Shown: piece by piece, positions 8,883 through 16,946 of the stretch | Layout: each line of letters begins with the position of its first letter | Numbering within the stretch: the first letter of the stretch is position 1 | Assembly (NCBI GenBank): GCA_965222825.1 | Contig: OZ244964.1 | Location: 372,001-436,000, forward strand | From: G965207335 sp965222825 | Lineage (GTDB): Bacteria > Pseudomonadota > Gammaproteobacteria > PS1 > Pseudothioglobaceae | Reading direction: 5' to 3' | DNA: 64,000 bases | Position numbers and translations under genes: made by a program | The notes under the pieces: model-generated | The model's input: only the letters and a program-made list of their open reading frames with translations | What the model was told of the DNA's origin: nothing | Database searches by the model: none

Positions 8883-9827
8883 ATGGCATTAACAATATTT
8901 TTTTTAATATTAGGCTTTATTTTATTAATTATTGCATCAGATAAGTTTACCGACAACGGCATAAAAATAGCATATATCTTTAATATACCACCTTTGATAA
9001 TAGGTTTACTAATATTTGGTTTTGGCACATCAGCACCAGAATTATTAGTTTCATCTATTGCGGCTTATAATGGTAATATTAATATTAGTATCGGTAATGC
9101 CTTGGGCTCTAATATAATTAACATAGCACTTGTTTTGGGTGTAAGTGTGCTTATTAGCCCAATAAAAGTATCGGGCTCAATACTAAAAAAAGAATGGTTA
9201 TTACTAATAATAGCAACTATTGTATCGTATGTGCTACTACTGGATTATTATATTAGTCGTATTGATGGTTTTATTTTATTGACATTACTACCAATAATGC
9301 TATTTATTAGTATAAGAAAATCACAACAAAGTAATACCATAATAGACACACCAGATAAATATAGTATAACAAACAAAAATCAATATATTATTTGGTTAAA
9401 ACTATTGTTATCCTTAGCAGTGTTAATAGCTAGTGCTAAGTTAATAGTTTGGTCTGGGATTAATTTAGCAAAATATTTAGGTATATCTGAGCTTATTATT
9501 GGGCTAACTGTAATAGCCTTTGGCACAAGTTTACCAGAGTTAGCAATTTCTATTAGTGCAGCTATTAAAAAACAACACTCTATGATTATGGGTAATATAA
9601 TTGGTTCTAATTTGTTTAATACCCTTGCTGTGCTTGCCCTACCAGGTATTATACATCCAAATTATATTGACAGATCGCTACTAAGTAGAGATTATCCTAT
9701 TATCTTTGTTTTAACAATATTATTATTCCTAGTATCGTATAAATTTCACAAAAGACATACTATAAATAGATTAGAGGGAGGCTTGTTATTGCTAGTATTT
9801 GTTTATTATATTAACTCTTTACTATGA
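8883..9827 (+). CDS. yrbG: Calcium/sodium antiporter, YrbG family
   Basis: A 314-residue inner-membrane protein with about ten hydrophobic helices. It has the two inverted alpha-repeats of the Na/Ca exchanger superfamily: FGFGTSAPELLVSSIAA with IGNALGSNIINIALVLG, and IAFGTSLPELAISISAA with GNIIGSNLFNTLAVLA. The acidic GTSAPE/GTSLPE and the GSN motifs are the ion-binding residues. The tsaE start overlaps its stop by 4 nt (ATGA), so it heads an operon-like string yrbG-tsaE-amiC-small secreted peptide. Confidence 0.92.
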   Translation: MALTIFFLILGFILLIIASDKFTDNGIKIAYIFNIPPLIIGLLIFGFGTSAPELLVSSIAAYNGNINISIGNALGSNIINIALVLGVSVLISPIKVSGSILKKEWLLLIIATIVSYVLLLDYYISRIDGFILLTLLPIMLFISIRKSQQSNTIIDTPDKYSITNKNQYIIWLKLLLSLAVLIASAKLIVWSGINLAKYLGISELIIGLTVIAFGTSLPELAISISAAIKKQHSMIMGNIIGSNLFNTLAVLALPGIIHPNYIDRSLLSRDYPIIFVLTILLFLVSYKFHKRHTINRLEGGLLLLVFVYYINSLL

Positions 9828-10276
9828 AAAAATTATTATCAAGACAACAAACTATGAAGTTAGGATTTAATCTAGCCTATAATTGCAATAATGTTAATAG
9901 CAATATCACTATTTATCTATCAGGAGACTTAGGGGTTGGCAAAACAACTATAGCTCAAGGTTTTATGAGTTTTTTTAATATAACTAAGGTAAAAAGTCCA
10001 ACATATAGTATAGTAGAAACTTATCAAATAACTAATAGACTTATCCATCACTTTGATTGTTATAGGATAAATAATCCTCAAGAATTAGAATATTTAGGTA
10101 TTAGAGATTATCAAAATAATAACAATATTTGTTTATTTGAATGGGCTGAAAAGGTAAGTAAAGTTATTAATAAACCCGATTTAATTATCAAACTTATTGA
10201 TAAAAATGATGGTTTTAGATATATAAGTATTGACAAACAAAGTAGCATAGCTAATAATCTAGCAAATAATTTATGA
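9824..10276 (+). CDS. tsaE: tRNA threonylcarbamoyladenosine biosynthesis ATPase TsaE
   Basis: A 150-residue P-loop protein with Walker A GDLGVGKTT near residue 35, and KSPTYSIVETY, HHFDCYRI and LFEWAEKV, all diagnostic of TsaE. It works with TsaB and TsaD to make t6A37 on ANN-decoding tRNAs. It overlaps yrbG upstream and amiC downstream by 4 nt each, implying translational coupling. The tsaE-amiC neighbourhood is common in gammaproteobacteria. Confidence 0.95.
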   Translation: MKKLLSRQQTMKLGFNLAYNCNNVNSNITIYLSGDLGVGKTTIAQGFMSFFNITKVKSPTYSIVETYQITNRLIHHFDCYRINNPQELEYLGIRDYQNNNNICLFEWAEKVSKVINKPDLIIKLIDKNDGFRYISIDKQSSIANNLANNL

Positions 10277-11394
10277 ATAGCCAGCAAATAAAAATTATTT
10301 TTGCCTTATTATTAATATTTATTAATAATTTCTTGCTAGCAAAAACCACAGTATATGATGCTAGATTTTGGGACTCACCTAATAAAACTAGGATAGTTAT
10401 TGATATTAGCAAAGCATCAGCATATCAAGTAATAGAGCACAAAAATAACCAGAGAATATCTATTGCTATCAATGATGTTAATTTTCTAAAAAAAGCATTT
10501 CTAAGTTTAAAGAAATACCGAGACACTAGAATTAAAAAAATATTCCCTTATCGAAAAAATAGCAAATTAATATTAGATATTGAGTTGAAAAAATCCTTAA
10601 AAATAAATTATTTCAGCCTAAAACCAAATAGAATATATAAACACAATAGATTGGTTGTTGATTTATACGATAAAAAACTCCCAATAAAAACTAAAAAAAT
10701 AGCAAGTAACAAAAAAATAATTGTAATAGATGCCGGTCATGGTGGTGAGGACCCTGGTGCAATAGGATATTATCGCACTTATGAAAAAAATATTACCTTA
10801 ATGCTTGCAAAACAACTGGCAAAAAAAATTAATAAACTTCCAAATTATAAAGCCATTCTTACTAGAAGTGGTGATTACTATGTATCTTTGTCTAATAGAA
10901 TTAGACTAGCACAAAAAACCAAAGCTCATTTATTCATATCTATACACGCAGATTCTGTTGCCAATATAAACGCTAGGGGCTCTAGTGTTTATACTTTATC
11001 TTTAAAAGGTGCTAATACTAAATTTGTAAGACAATTAGAAGCCCGTGAAAATGCTGCTGATAAATTTGGCGGTATAGATAAAATTATTAATAATGATAAA
11101 AATCTTAATAAAATACTATGGGATTTCTCACGCACAGATACTGATGAACAAAGTTATAAGTTAGCCAATAATATCTTAAAACAATTCAAAAAAATTGCTA
11201 AATTACACAAGACAAAACCACAAAAAGCAGGATTTGTAGTGCTAAAAACCCCAGCTATACCGTCAATATTAATTGAAACTGCTTTTATTTCAAATCCTAA
11301 AGATGAAAGACGATTAAATAGTAAAAAAGAACAAAAGAAAATAATTAGTGCTATAATGAGAGGTGTTATAAATTACTATAAGGATATAAAATGA
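10273..11394 (+). CDS. amiC: N-acetylmuramoyl-L-alanine amidase (AmiC-like)
   Basis: A 373-residue exported amidase. A hydrophobic signal segment (IIFALLLIFINNFLLA) is followed by an AMIN domain (about residues 25-125, beginning VYDARFWDSPNKTRIVIDIS). The Amidase_3 catalytic domain (about 150-370) contains VIDAGHGGEDPGAIG with the first zinc histidine, YEKNITL with a metal or catalytic glutamate, FISIHADS, and ILIETAFISNPKDE with the catalytic glutamate. It cleaves the amide bond between MurNAc and the stem peptide to separate daughter cells. It overlaps tsaE and the next small gene by 4 nt each. Confidence 0.94.
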   Translation: MNSQQIKIIFALLLIFINNFLLAKTTVYDARFWDSPNKTRIVIDISKASAYQVIEHKNNQRISIAINDVNFLKKAFLSLKKYRDTRIKKIFPYRKNSKLILDIELKKSLKINYFSLKPNRIYKHNRLVVDLYDKKLPIKTKKIASNKKIIVIDAGHGGEDPGAIGYYRTYEKNITLMLAKQLAKKINKLPNYKAILTRSGDYYVSLSNRIRLAQKTKAHLFISIHADSVANINARGSSVYTLSLKGANTKFVRQLEARENAADKFGGIDKIINNDKNLNKILWDFSRTDTDEQSYKLANNILKQFKKIAKLHKTKPQKAGFVVLKTPAIPSILIETAFISNPKDERRLNSKKEQKKIISAIMRGVINYYKDIK

Positions 11395-11627
11395 ATAAAA
11401 ATACTATTATTGCCCTTAGTTGCACTGCAATGCTAAGTGTTAGCGGTGTGTCTATTGCTTATGAAGAATGTTATGGTGTGGTAAAAGCTGGTGAGAATGA
11501 ATGTGCTACAAAAACATCCTCGTGTGCAGGACATTCTTTGGCTGATGGTCAAAAAGATGCTTATATAAGCTTACCCAATGGCTTGTGTGCAAAATTAGTA
11601 GGTGGCAGTTTAGAGCCAGAAGAATAA
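11391..11627 (+). CDS. DUF2282/BufA1-like small secreted Cys-rich peptide
   Basis: A 78-residue protein with an N-terminal signal (MNKNTIIALSCTAMLSVSGVSIA) and a short cysteine-containing domain: ECYGVVKAGENECATKTSSC, AGHSLADGQ, LPNGLCAKLVGG. The CYG.VKAG.N.C ... SCAG pattern is that of DUF2282. Members of that family have been described as bufferin (BufA1) precursors, modified by an MNIO enzyme (BufB, DUF692) and involved in copper handling. No DUF692 or DUF2063 partner is adjacent, so this is an orphan copy. It overlaps amiC by 4 nt. The family assignment rests on the motif. Confidence 0.75.
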   Translation: MNKNTIIALSCTAMLSVSGVSIAYEECYGVVKAGENECATKTSSCAGHSLADGQKDAYISLPNGLCAKLVGGSLEPEE

Positions 11628-11822
11628 AAATTAACTAAAAAATCAAAATAAAGTTTTAATTAGCCTTGAAGCAAGACTAATCAAAGCATCCCGTGTAATA
11701 ATCTTTAATTATGTAACTTTATAAACTGTATATTTGATTATATATTTTTTATATACAAGCACAAATGTTGTCATGCAATACTCATTAAACCAGTTGGTAA
11801 TTTTTTATATAAAGAGAATATT

Positions 11823-12132
11823 ATGATAAACAAGGAATTTCGCATTAAACTTCGTCAAGATCCACATTCTGTATTTGGTTATATTAGTAAAGACATTGAT
11901 ATTATTGTTAAAACTAATACCAAAGAAACTATTTATGTTGCTATTACTAATTTAGAAGATAATGATATACAAGAGTGCACAGATTAACGCAGCAGCAGAT
12001 ACATTAGGCTCAGCAGGAACATTAGGCTCTATAGGCTCATTTGCTACTGCTGGAACTTATGGAAGTTGTGTATCTAGTGCTTCTAGTGCAGGCAGTATTG
12101 GTAGTATTGGCACTGCAGGAACACATAAATAA
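11823..12132 (+). pseudogene. Frameshifted NHLP-leader RiPP precursor (copy 1)
   Basis: ATG at 11823 starts a 54-codon leader-like frame (EFRIKLRQDPHSVFGYISKD ... IYVAITNLEDNDIQE) that stops at 11987. The sister sequences continue with LTQISAA there. From 11983 another frame carries the missing continuation, NAAADTLGSAGTLGSIGSF, and the rest of a Gly/Ser/Thr core with one Cys to a stop at 12132. The junction around 11975-11982 needs two more bases, or one fewer, to restore the frame. It may be a pseudogene, or, less likely, a site of programmed frameshifting. A weak AGAG precedes the start. Confidence 0.75.
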
Positions 12133-12154
12133 TTTAATAAAGGAGAAAAAACTA

Positions 12155-12505
12155 ATGAATAATTTTAATAATTTAAACAAAGAATTATTTGATAAAGATA
12201 TTCGTTCTAAATTACTAAATAATCCTAAGGAATATTTTCGTTCTTTAATGTCTGATATTGATGTCAAAGTAGTAGAATCAACTAAAAGCAGTTATTATTT
12301 TGTCATTCCTTGGTATGATAAAAATATTAAAAATGAAGACTTAATAAATTTATCAGCAGCAGCTGAATTAGGCTCAGCAGGTAGTATTGCCACTGTTGGT
12401 TCTCTAGGATCAGCAGGCACTATTGGCACTGCAGTAAGCACTACAAGTAGTGTATCAACTGCTTCTAGTGTAGGCTCATTAGGCAGTGCTAGCACTGCTA
12501 AATAA
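12155..12505 (+). CDS. NHLP-leader RiPP precursor-like peptide (copy 2)
   Basis: A 116-residue peptide with AGGAGA 8 nt before the ATG; an upstream in-frame extension to 12041 belongs to copy 1. The leader (about residues 1-68) reads FDKDIRSKLLNNPKEYF ... VKVVESTKSSYYFVIPW ... LINLSAAA. It follows the pattern of nitrile-hydratase-like leader peptides: R..LL.(D/N)P, V.V.E.T...., FV(I/L)P, L..(V/L)..AA/GG. The core after the AAA is about 48 residues of only Gly, Ser, Thr, Ala, Val, Ile, Leu, Glu and a final Lys, with a repeating (hydrophobic)-Gly-(Ser/Thr) triplet and no Cys. Such leaders direct RiPP enzymes, and proteusins use them. No enzyme is nearby, so the modification type is unknown. Confidence 0.82.
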   Translation: MNNFNNLNKELFDKDIRSKLLNNPKEYFRSLMSDIDVKVVESTKSSYYFVIPWYDKNIKNEDLINLSAAAELGSAGSIATVGSLGSAGTIGTAVSTTSSVSTASSVGSLGSASTAK

Positions 12506-12528
12506 TTTATTAATAGGAGAAAAAACTA

Positions 12529-12879
12529 ATGAATAATTTTAATAATTTAAACAAAGAATTATTTGATAAAGATATTCGTTCTAAATTACTAAATAATCCT
12601 AAGGAATATTTTCGTTCTTTAGTGTCTGATATTGATATCAAAGTAGTAGAATCAACTAAAAGCAGTTATTATTTTGTCATTCCTTGGCATGATAAAGATA
12701 TTAAAAATGAAGACTTAACAAATTTATCAGCAGCAGCTGAATTAGGCACAGCAGGTAGTGTTGCTAGTATTGGCTCTCTAGGATCAGCAAGTAGTATTGG
12801 CACCGCAGTAAGCACTTTAAGCAGTGGATCTACTGCTTCTAGTGTAGGCTCAGTAGGCAGTCTTAGCACTGCTAAATAA
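12529..12879 (+). CDS. NHLP-leader RiPP precursor-like peptide (copy 3)
   Basis: A 116-residue near-twin of copy 2, exactly 374 nt further on. The leader half is almost identical at the DNA level (for example V/M, I/V, H/Y and T/I differences), so it is a recent tandem duplication. The core is more diverged but keeps the xG(S/T) triplets: AELGTAGSVASIGSLGS, then SSIGTAVSTLSSG, with no Cys, and ends in LSTAK. TAGGAGA lies 8 nt before the ATG. Leader conservation with core drift is the usual pattern in families of RiPP precursors that share one enzyme set. Confidence 0.82.
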   Translation: MNNFNNLNKELFDKDIRSKLLNNPKEYFRSLVSDIDIKVVESTKSSYYFVIPWHDKDIKNEDLTNLSAAAELGTAGSVASIGSLGSASSIGTAVSTLSSGSTASSVGSVGSLSTAK

Positions 12880-12902
12880 TTTATTAATAGGAGAAAACTA
12901 GT

Positions 12903-13229
12903 ATGAACAATTTATATGATAAAGAATTTCGTAATAAAATAAAAGCAGACCCTAAAAAGGCATTTATGAATAATGATAATTTTGAATATAAAGTGCTAAC
13001 ATCAACTAAGGATATTACTTATTTTGTTATGCCCTACTTACAAGACTCAGACTTATCATCACTTAAAGAGGTTGTAGCAGCAGATACGCTAGGCTCAGCT
13101 GGGACTGTTGGCACCGTTGGCACAGCAGGCTCTGTTTCTAGTTTAACACCTAGTAGTTTTGTAGGCTCTGCAAGTTCGGTTAGCACTGCAGGTTCAGCAC
13201 TTTCAGTAGGCACAGCAGTCTCAAAATAA
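12903..13229 (+). CDS. NHLP-leader RiPP precursor-like peptide (copy 4)
   Basis: A 108-residue peptide behind TAGGAGA. The leader is diverged (MNNLYDKEFRNKIKADPKKA ... YKVLTSTKDITYFVMPYLQ ... LSSLKEVVAAD) but keeps the ordered landmarks FR.KI..DP, STKD..YFVMP and a double-Ala before the core. The core DTLGSAGTVGTVGTAGS continues through SSLTPSSF to VGTAVSK, again without Cys. It is the last of the four tandem copies. An inverted repeat with a T-run about 85 nt further on may end the transcript. Confidence 0.8.
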   Translation: MNNLYDKEFRNKIKADPKKAFMNNDNFEYKVLTSTKDITYFVMPYLQDSDLSSLKEVVAADTLGSAGTVGTVGTAGSVSSLTPSSFVGSASSVSTAGSALSVGTAVSK

Positions 13230-13692
13230 TAATATGGCTGTTAGTAGCAAAGAATAGCTAAAATCATATGCTAAACTATTTATGTTTAAGGTGCAACGCC
13301 TCTTAGCATAATTTTTTAATAAATAGTGGTTAGATTTTAGTGATATTTGCTGGTGGATATATTTTTTGCAGTAAACACATACCTCCTAAGATTACACTAT
13401 ACACAGTCCCTAAAAAATCAATACTTGCACATATATACTCTTCCATTTCTATCTAATACATTCAGTTTAATAATAATAAAATATTATTATTAATTAAAAA
13501 AATATTATTTTACATTATTGATTATTTATAGTATTATCTTCGTCAGTAAATAAAAACTTTTACTATACTGGCGTAAAAATATATAAAAACTTATTGAATG
13601 CCAGAATATAAGCCAAAAGATGCTGATATTTTGGCAAATTTTAGTAACAATTACTAGAAAATAATTTTATATTTAACAAATTAGGAGATTAT
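13230..13692 (+). other. Intergenic region upstream of cbbL, with inverted repeat
   Basis: A 463-nt gap. TATGCTAA (13267-13274) and TTAGCATA (13313-13320), followed by six T's at 13322-13327, form a long-loop hairpin that could end the precursor transcript. The stretch 13247-13275 resembles 20311-20337 downstream of precursor copy 6. The remainder, very AT-rich, should hold the cbbL promoter and any CbbR operator, but I could not identify them reliably. Confidence 0.5.
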
Positions 13693-15159
13693 ATGGCTGA
13701 ATTAAAAGGTAAAGAACGATATAAATCTGGTGTTATCCCTTATAAGCAAATGGGATATTGGCAACCAGACTACCAACCATTAGCAACTGATGTTATAGCA
13801 TTATTTCGTATTACCCCACAAGAACATGTTGACCCAGAAGAAGCGGCGGCAGCTGTTGCCGGTGAATCATCAACTGCGACTTGGACTGTAGTGTGGACTG
13901 ACCGCTTAACAGCTTGTGAGTTATATCGTGCTAAGGCATATCGTTGCGAATTAGTGCCTAATACTGGCGAAGGTACAAATACAGAAGCACAATATTTTGC
14001 TTACATTGCTTATGACTTAGATTTATTTGAGGAAGGCTCTATTGCTAATCTCACTGCTTCTATTATTGGTAATGTATTTGGGTTCAAAGCTGTTAAAGCG
14101 TTGCGTTTAGAAGATATGCGTATGCCGGTTGCTTATTTAAAAACCTTTCAAGGTCCTGCTACTGGTGTAGTCGTAGAACGAGAAAGATTAGATAAATTTG
14201 GCCGTCCACTACTAGGTGCTACTACCAAACCAAAATTAGGTTTATCAGGACGCAACTACGGTAGAGTAGTATATGAAGCACTCAAGGGTGGTTTAGACTT
14301 TGTTAAAGACGATGAAAATATTAACTCACAACCATTTATGCACTGGCGAGACCGCTATTTATATTGTATGGAAGCAGTTAATCGGGCACAAGCTGCAACA
14401 GGCGAGGTAAAAGGACATTATCTTAATGTTACTGCTGGCACTATGGAAGAAATGATAAAACGAGCTGAATTTGCCAGAGATTTAGGCTCTGTAATCATTA
14501 TGATTGACTTGGTAATTGGCTATACTGCTATTCAAAGTATGGCAAAATGGTCGAGACAAAATGATATGATTTTGCATCTCCATAGAGCAGGTAATTCTAC
14601 TTATTCACGGCAAAAAAATCACGGTATGAACTTCCGTGTTATTTGTAAGTGGATGCGTATGGCGGGTGTTGATCATATTCACGCTGGAACAGTAGTAGGT
14701 AAATTAGAAGGCGATCCATTAATGATTAAAGGTTTTTACGATACTTTACTAAAAGATCATTTAGAACAAAATTTACCTCTTGGTATATTTTTTGAGCAAG
14801 AATGGGCATCGCTTAATAAAGTTATGCCAGTTGCTTCAGGTGGTATTCATGCTGGACAAATGCACCAGTTAGTTCACTACTTAGGCGAAGATGTTATTTT
14901 GCAATTTGGTGGTGGCACCATTGGACATCCCGATGGTATTCAAGCAGGTGCTGTTGCTAATCGTGTTGCCTTAGAAACTATGATTTTAGCTAGAAATGAA
15001 GGCCGTGATTACTTAAAAGAAGGTCCACAAATTTTGCAAGAAGCAGCAAAAACTTGTTCGCCATTAAAATCAGCACTTGATACTTGGAAAGATATTACTT
15101 TCAACTATGCATCAACTGATACAGCTGACTTTGTGCCTACAGCAACAGGTAATGTTTAA
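13693..15159 (+). CDS. cbbL: RuBisCO large subunit, red-type (form IC-like)
   Basis: A 488-residue form I large subunit. The active-site segment GGLDFVKDDENINSQPF has the carbamylated lysine at K205, with metal ligands D207 and E208. GATTKPKLGLSGRNYG, HLHRAGNSTYSRQKNHG and GGGTIGHPDGIQAGA are also present. The N-terminus MAELKGKERYKSGVIPYKQ and the linked cbbX place it with red-type (IC/ID) enzymes rather than green-type IA. It fixes CO2 onto ribulose-1,5-bisphosphate in the Calvin cycle. AGGAGA sits before the start. Base composition is richer in GC than in the neighbours, as expected for a highly expressed, conserved gene. cbbS follows 28 nt later. Confidence 0.98.
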   Translation: MAELKGKERYKSGVIPYKQMGYWQPDYQPLATDVIALFRITPQEHVDPEEAAAAVAGESSTATWTVVWTDRLTACELYRAKAYRCELVPNTGEGTNTEAQYFAYIAYDLDLFEEGSIANLTASIIGNVFGFKAVKALRLEDMRMPVAYLKTFQGPATGVVVERERLDKFGRPLLGATTKPKLGLSGRNYGRVVYEALKGGLDFVKDDENINSQPFMHWRDRYLYCMEAVNRAQAATGEVKGHYLNVTAGTMEEMIKRAEFARDLGSVIIMIDLVIGYTAIQSMAKWSRQNDMILHLHRAGNSTYSRQKNHGMNFRVICKWMRMAGVDHIHAGTVVGKLEGDPLMIKGFYDTLLKDHLEQNLPLGIFFEQEWASLNKVMPVASGGIHAGQMHQLVHYLGEDVILQFGGGTIGHPDGIQAGAVANRVALETMILARNEGRDYLKEGPQILQEAAKTCSPLKSALDTWKDITFNYASTDTADFVPTATGNV

Positions 15160-15187
15160 TTTAATAATTTAATAGGAGAATGCTATT

Positions 15188-15622
15188 ATGATGACAAATC
15201 AAGGCAATCGTATAACTCAGGGGCAATTTTCATTTTTGCCTGATTTAACTGATGAACAGATAAGTGCCCAAGTTAAATATGCACTTAATAATGGCTGGGC
15301 TGTGGGTATTGAATACACTGATGACCCCCATCCACGCAACACTTACTGGGATATGTTTGGTCATCCTATGTTTGACCTTAAAGACCCAGCAGGTATTTTG
15401 ATGGAGATTAATGCGTGTCGCAAAACCTTTCCTAATCACTATGTGCGTGTTACTGCATTTGATTCAACTCGTGGTTGGGAGTCGGTTAAAATGAGTTATA
15501 TTGTTAATCGTCCAAAAGAAGAGCCCGGTTATAAGCTTATGCGTCAAGAGCAAAGAGGTCGTCGCATCAGTTATACTACTTACCCTTATTCTGGCGACAA
15601 ACCTGAAATGCAGAGATACTAA
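15188..15622 (+). CDS. cbbS: RuBisCO small subunit
   Basis: A 144-residue small subunit beginning MMTNQGNRITQGQFSFLPDL, with NGWAVGIEYTDDPHPRNTYWDMFGHPMFDL and NHYVRVTAFDSTRGWESVKMSYIVNRP. The length and the C-terminal extension (PGYKLMRQEQRGRRISYTTY, forming a beta-hairpin) are typical of red-type small subunits. AGGAGA precedes two possible ATGs, at 15188 and 15191. It is the middle gene of the cbbLSX operon. Confidence 0.97.
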   Translation: MMTNQGNRITQGQFSFLPDLTDEQISAQVKYALNNGWAVGIEYTDDPHPRNTYWDMFGHPMFDLKDPAGILMEINACRKTFPNHYVRVTAFDSTRGWESVKMSYIVNRPKEEPGYKLMRQEQRGRRISYTTYPYSGDKPEMQRY

Positions 15623-15689
15623 GTCTAGTAGTATTCAGCCTCTTTTTGCTATTGATAAAAAATCAATAAAACGCTTATACTACAAAAAA

Positions 15690-16601
15690 ATGAGTAAGAA
15701 AATTAATTTAGCACAAACCTTAAAAGATTCGCAAGTTCAAAGTATTCTAACACAGTTGGACAAAGAACTTATTGGGCTTGTGCCAGTTAAAACTAGAATT
15801 CGTGAAATTGCTGCCTTATTATTAGTAGATAAGATGCGTAAAACTCTTGATTTATCTAGTCAATCACCGACACTGCACATGAGTTTTACTGGCAATCCCG
15901 GCACTGGTAAAACTACTGTTGCCGTGCGTATGGGTGAGATTTTAAAAAGTTTAGGTTATGTGCGTGAGGGACATCTAGTATCGGTAACTAGAGATGATTT
16001 AGTAGGTCAATACATAGGACATACCGCACCTAAAACCAAAGAAATTATTAAAAAAGCCATGGGTGGTGTTTTGTTTATTGATGAAGCTTATTATCTCTAT
16101 AAACCAGAAAACGAACGCGATTATGGTGCTGAATCTATCGAAATTCTGCTACAAGTAATGGAGAATAACCGTGATGATTTGGTGGTAATATTAGCTGGAT
16201 ATAAAGATAAAATGGAAAATTTCTTTCATTCTAACCCCGGCATGCGCTCTCGTATTGCACACCATATTGATTTTCCCGATTATAACGATAAAGAATTGCT
16301 ATCAATAGCACAGCTAATGATGGAGCAACTTAATTATAAATTCAGTGATAGTGCTGAGTTAGCATTTTTTGAATATATTAAACTTAGAATGCAATTGCCA
16401 CATTTTGCTAATGCGCGCTCGATTCGTAATGCGATTGATAGAGCACGCCTTCGTCAAGCAAATAGATTATTTAATGCCAATGAAGATATCGATGAAAAAG
16501 ACCTTATTACTATTGAAGATGATGATATTTTAGTTAGTCGCGTTTTTAAAGATGGCAAGGTTGACTTAGATGGCGATGAAAAAGCCGATGAGGTTGATTA
16601 A
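15690..16601 (+). CDS. cbbX: Red-type RuBisCO activase CbbX (AAA+)
   Basis: A 303-residue AAA+ protein. The start at 15690 (MSKKINLAQTLKD) gives the usual CbbX length; the frame is open further upstream but overlaps cbbS. It has Walker A GNPGTGKTT near residue 68, Walker B GGVLFIDEAYYLY, and sensor segments including FHSNPGMRSRIAHHIDFPDY. CbbX hexamers pull on the C-terminus of red-type large subunits to release inhibitory sugar phosphates. The start is 67 nt after the cbbS stop and lacks an obvious Shine-Dalgarno. Confidence 0.95.
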   Translation: MSKKINLAQTLKDSQVQSILTQLDKELIGLVPVKTRIREIAALLLVDKMRKTLDLSSQSPTLHMSFTGNPGTGKTTVAVRMGEILKSLGYVREGHLVSVTRDDLVGQYIGHTAPKTKEIIKKAMGGVLFIDEAYYLYKPENERDYGAESIEILLQVMENNRDDLVVILAGYKDKMENFFHSNPGMRSRIAHHIDFPDYNDKELLSIAQLMMEQLNYKFSDSAELAFFEYIKLRMQLPHFANARSIRNAIDRARLRQANRLFNANEDIDEKDLITIEDDDILVSRVFKDGKVDLDGDEKADEVD

Positions 16602-16638
16602 GCAATAATGCAATTGTCTCAAATATTAAAATCTCTAA

Positions 16639-16929
16639 TTAGGTTTTAAAACTACCAGCACAAGCTACTGAGCCTAAGGATGCTACGCTAGAAGCACACA
16701 TAAGTGGGCTAGATGTAGTAGAAACACTTGAAACAGAGCCTGCTGAACCCCCAGAACCAAATGTGCCTGCTGCACTTATTTGTGTTAATTCTTGTATATT
16801 AGTATTATTTAATTTACTAATAACCATATAAACAGTGCCCTTAGTATTAGTATTAACAACTATATCAATATCTCTACTAATATAACTTAACATAGAATAT
16901 GGATGTTAGCGTAACTTGGTGCAATACAT
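16639..16929 (-). pseudogene. Broken NHLP-leader RiPP precursor (copy 5)
   Basis: From an ATG at 16893 the minus strand encodes 84 residues: a leader remainder (MLSYISRDIDIVVNTNTKGT ... VISKLNNTNIQELTQISAAG) and a core with Met and two Cys (SPLMCASS, VACAGSF). In the same frame upstream the DNA reads KLR-stop-HPYSMLSYIS. Copy 1 reads KLRQDPHSVFGYIS, so a stop codon at 16908-16906 replaces Q. Further upstream only M-Y-C-T remains and no Shine-Dalgarno is seen, either there or before the internal ATG. It is probably inactive, although the core frame is intact. Confidence 0.72.
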
Positions 16930-16946
16930 TGAAATAATATTTATAA

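Noticed and set aside
11658..11680. TAATTAGCCTTGAAGCAA, similar to the reverse complement of 8191-8210
   Set aside because: A short two-copy similarity that may be chance. Too little to define a repeat family without a genome-wide count.
15501..15689. Upstream extension of the cbbX frame
   Set aside because: It overlaps cbbS in another frame and makes the protein longer than any usual CbbX.
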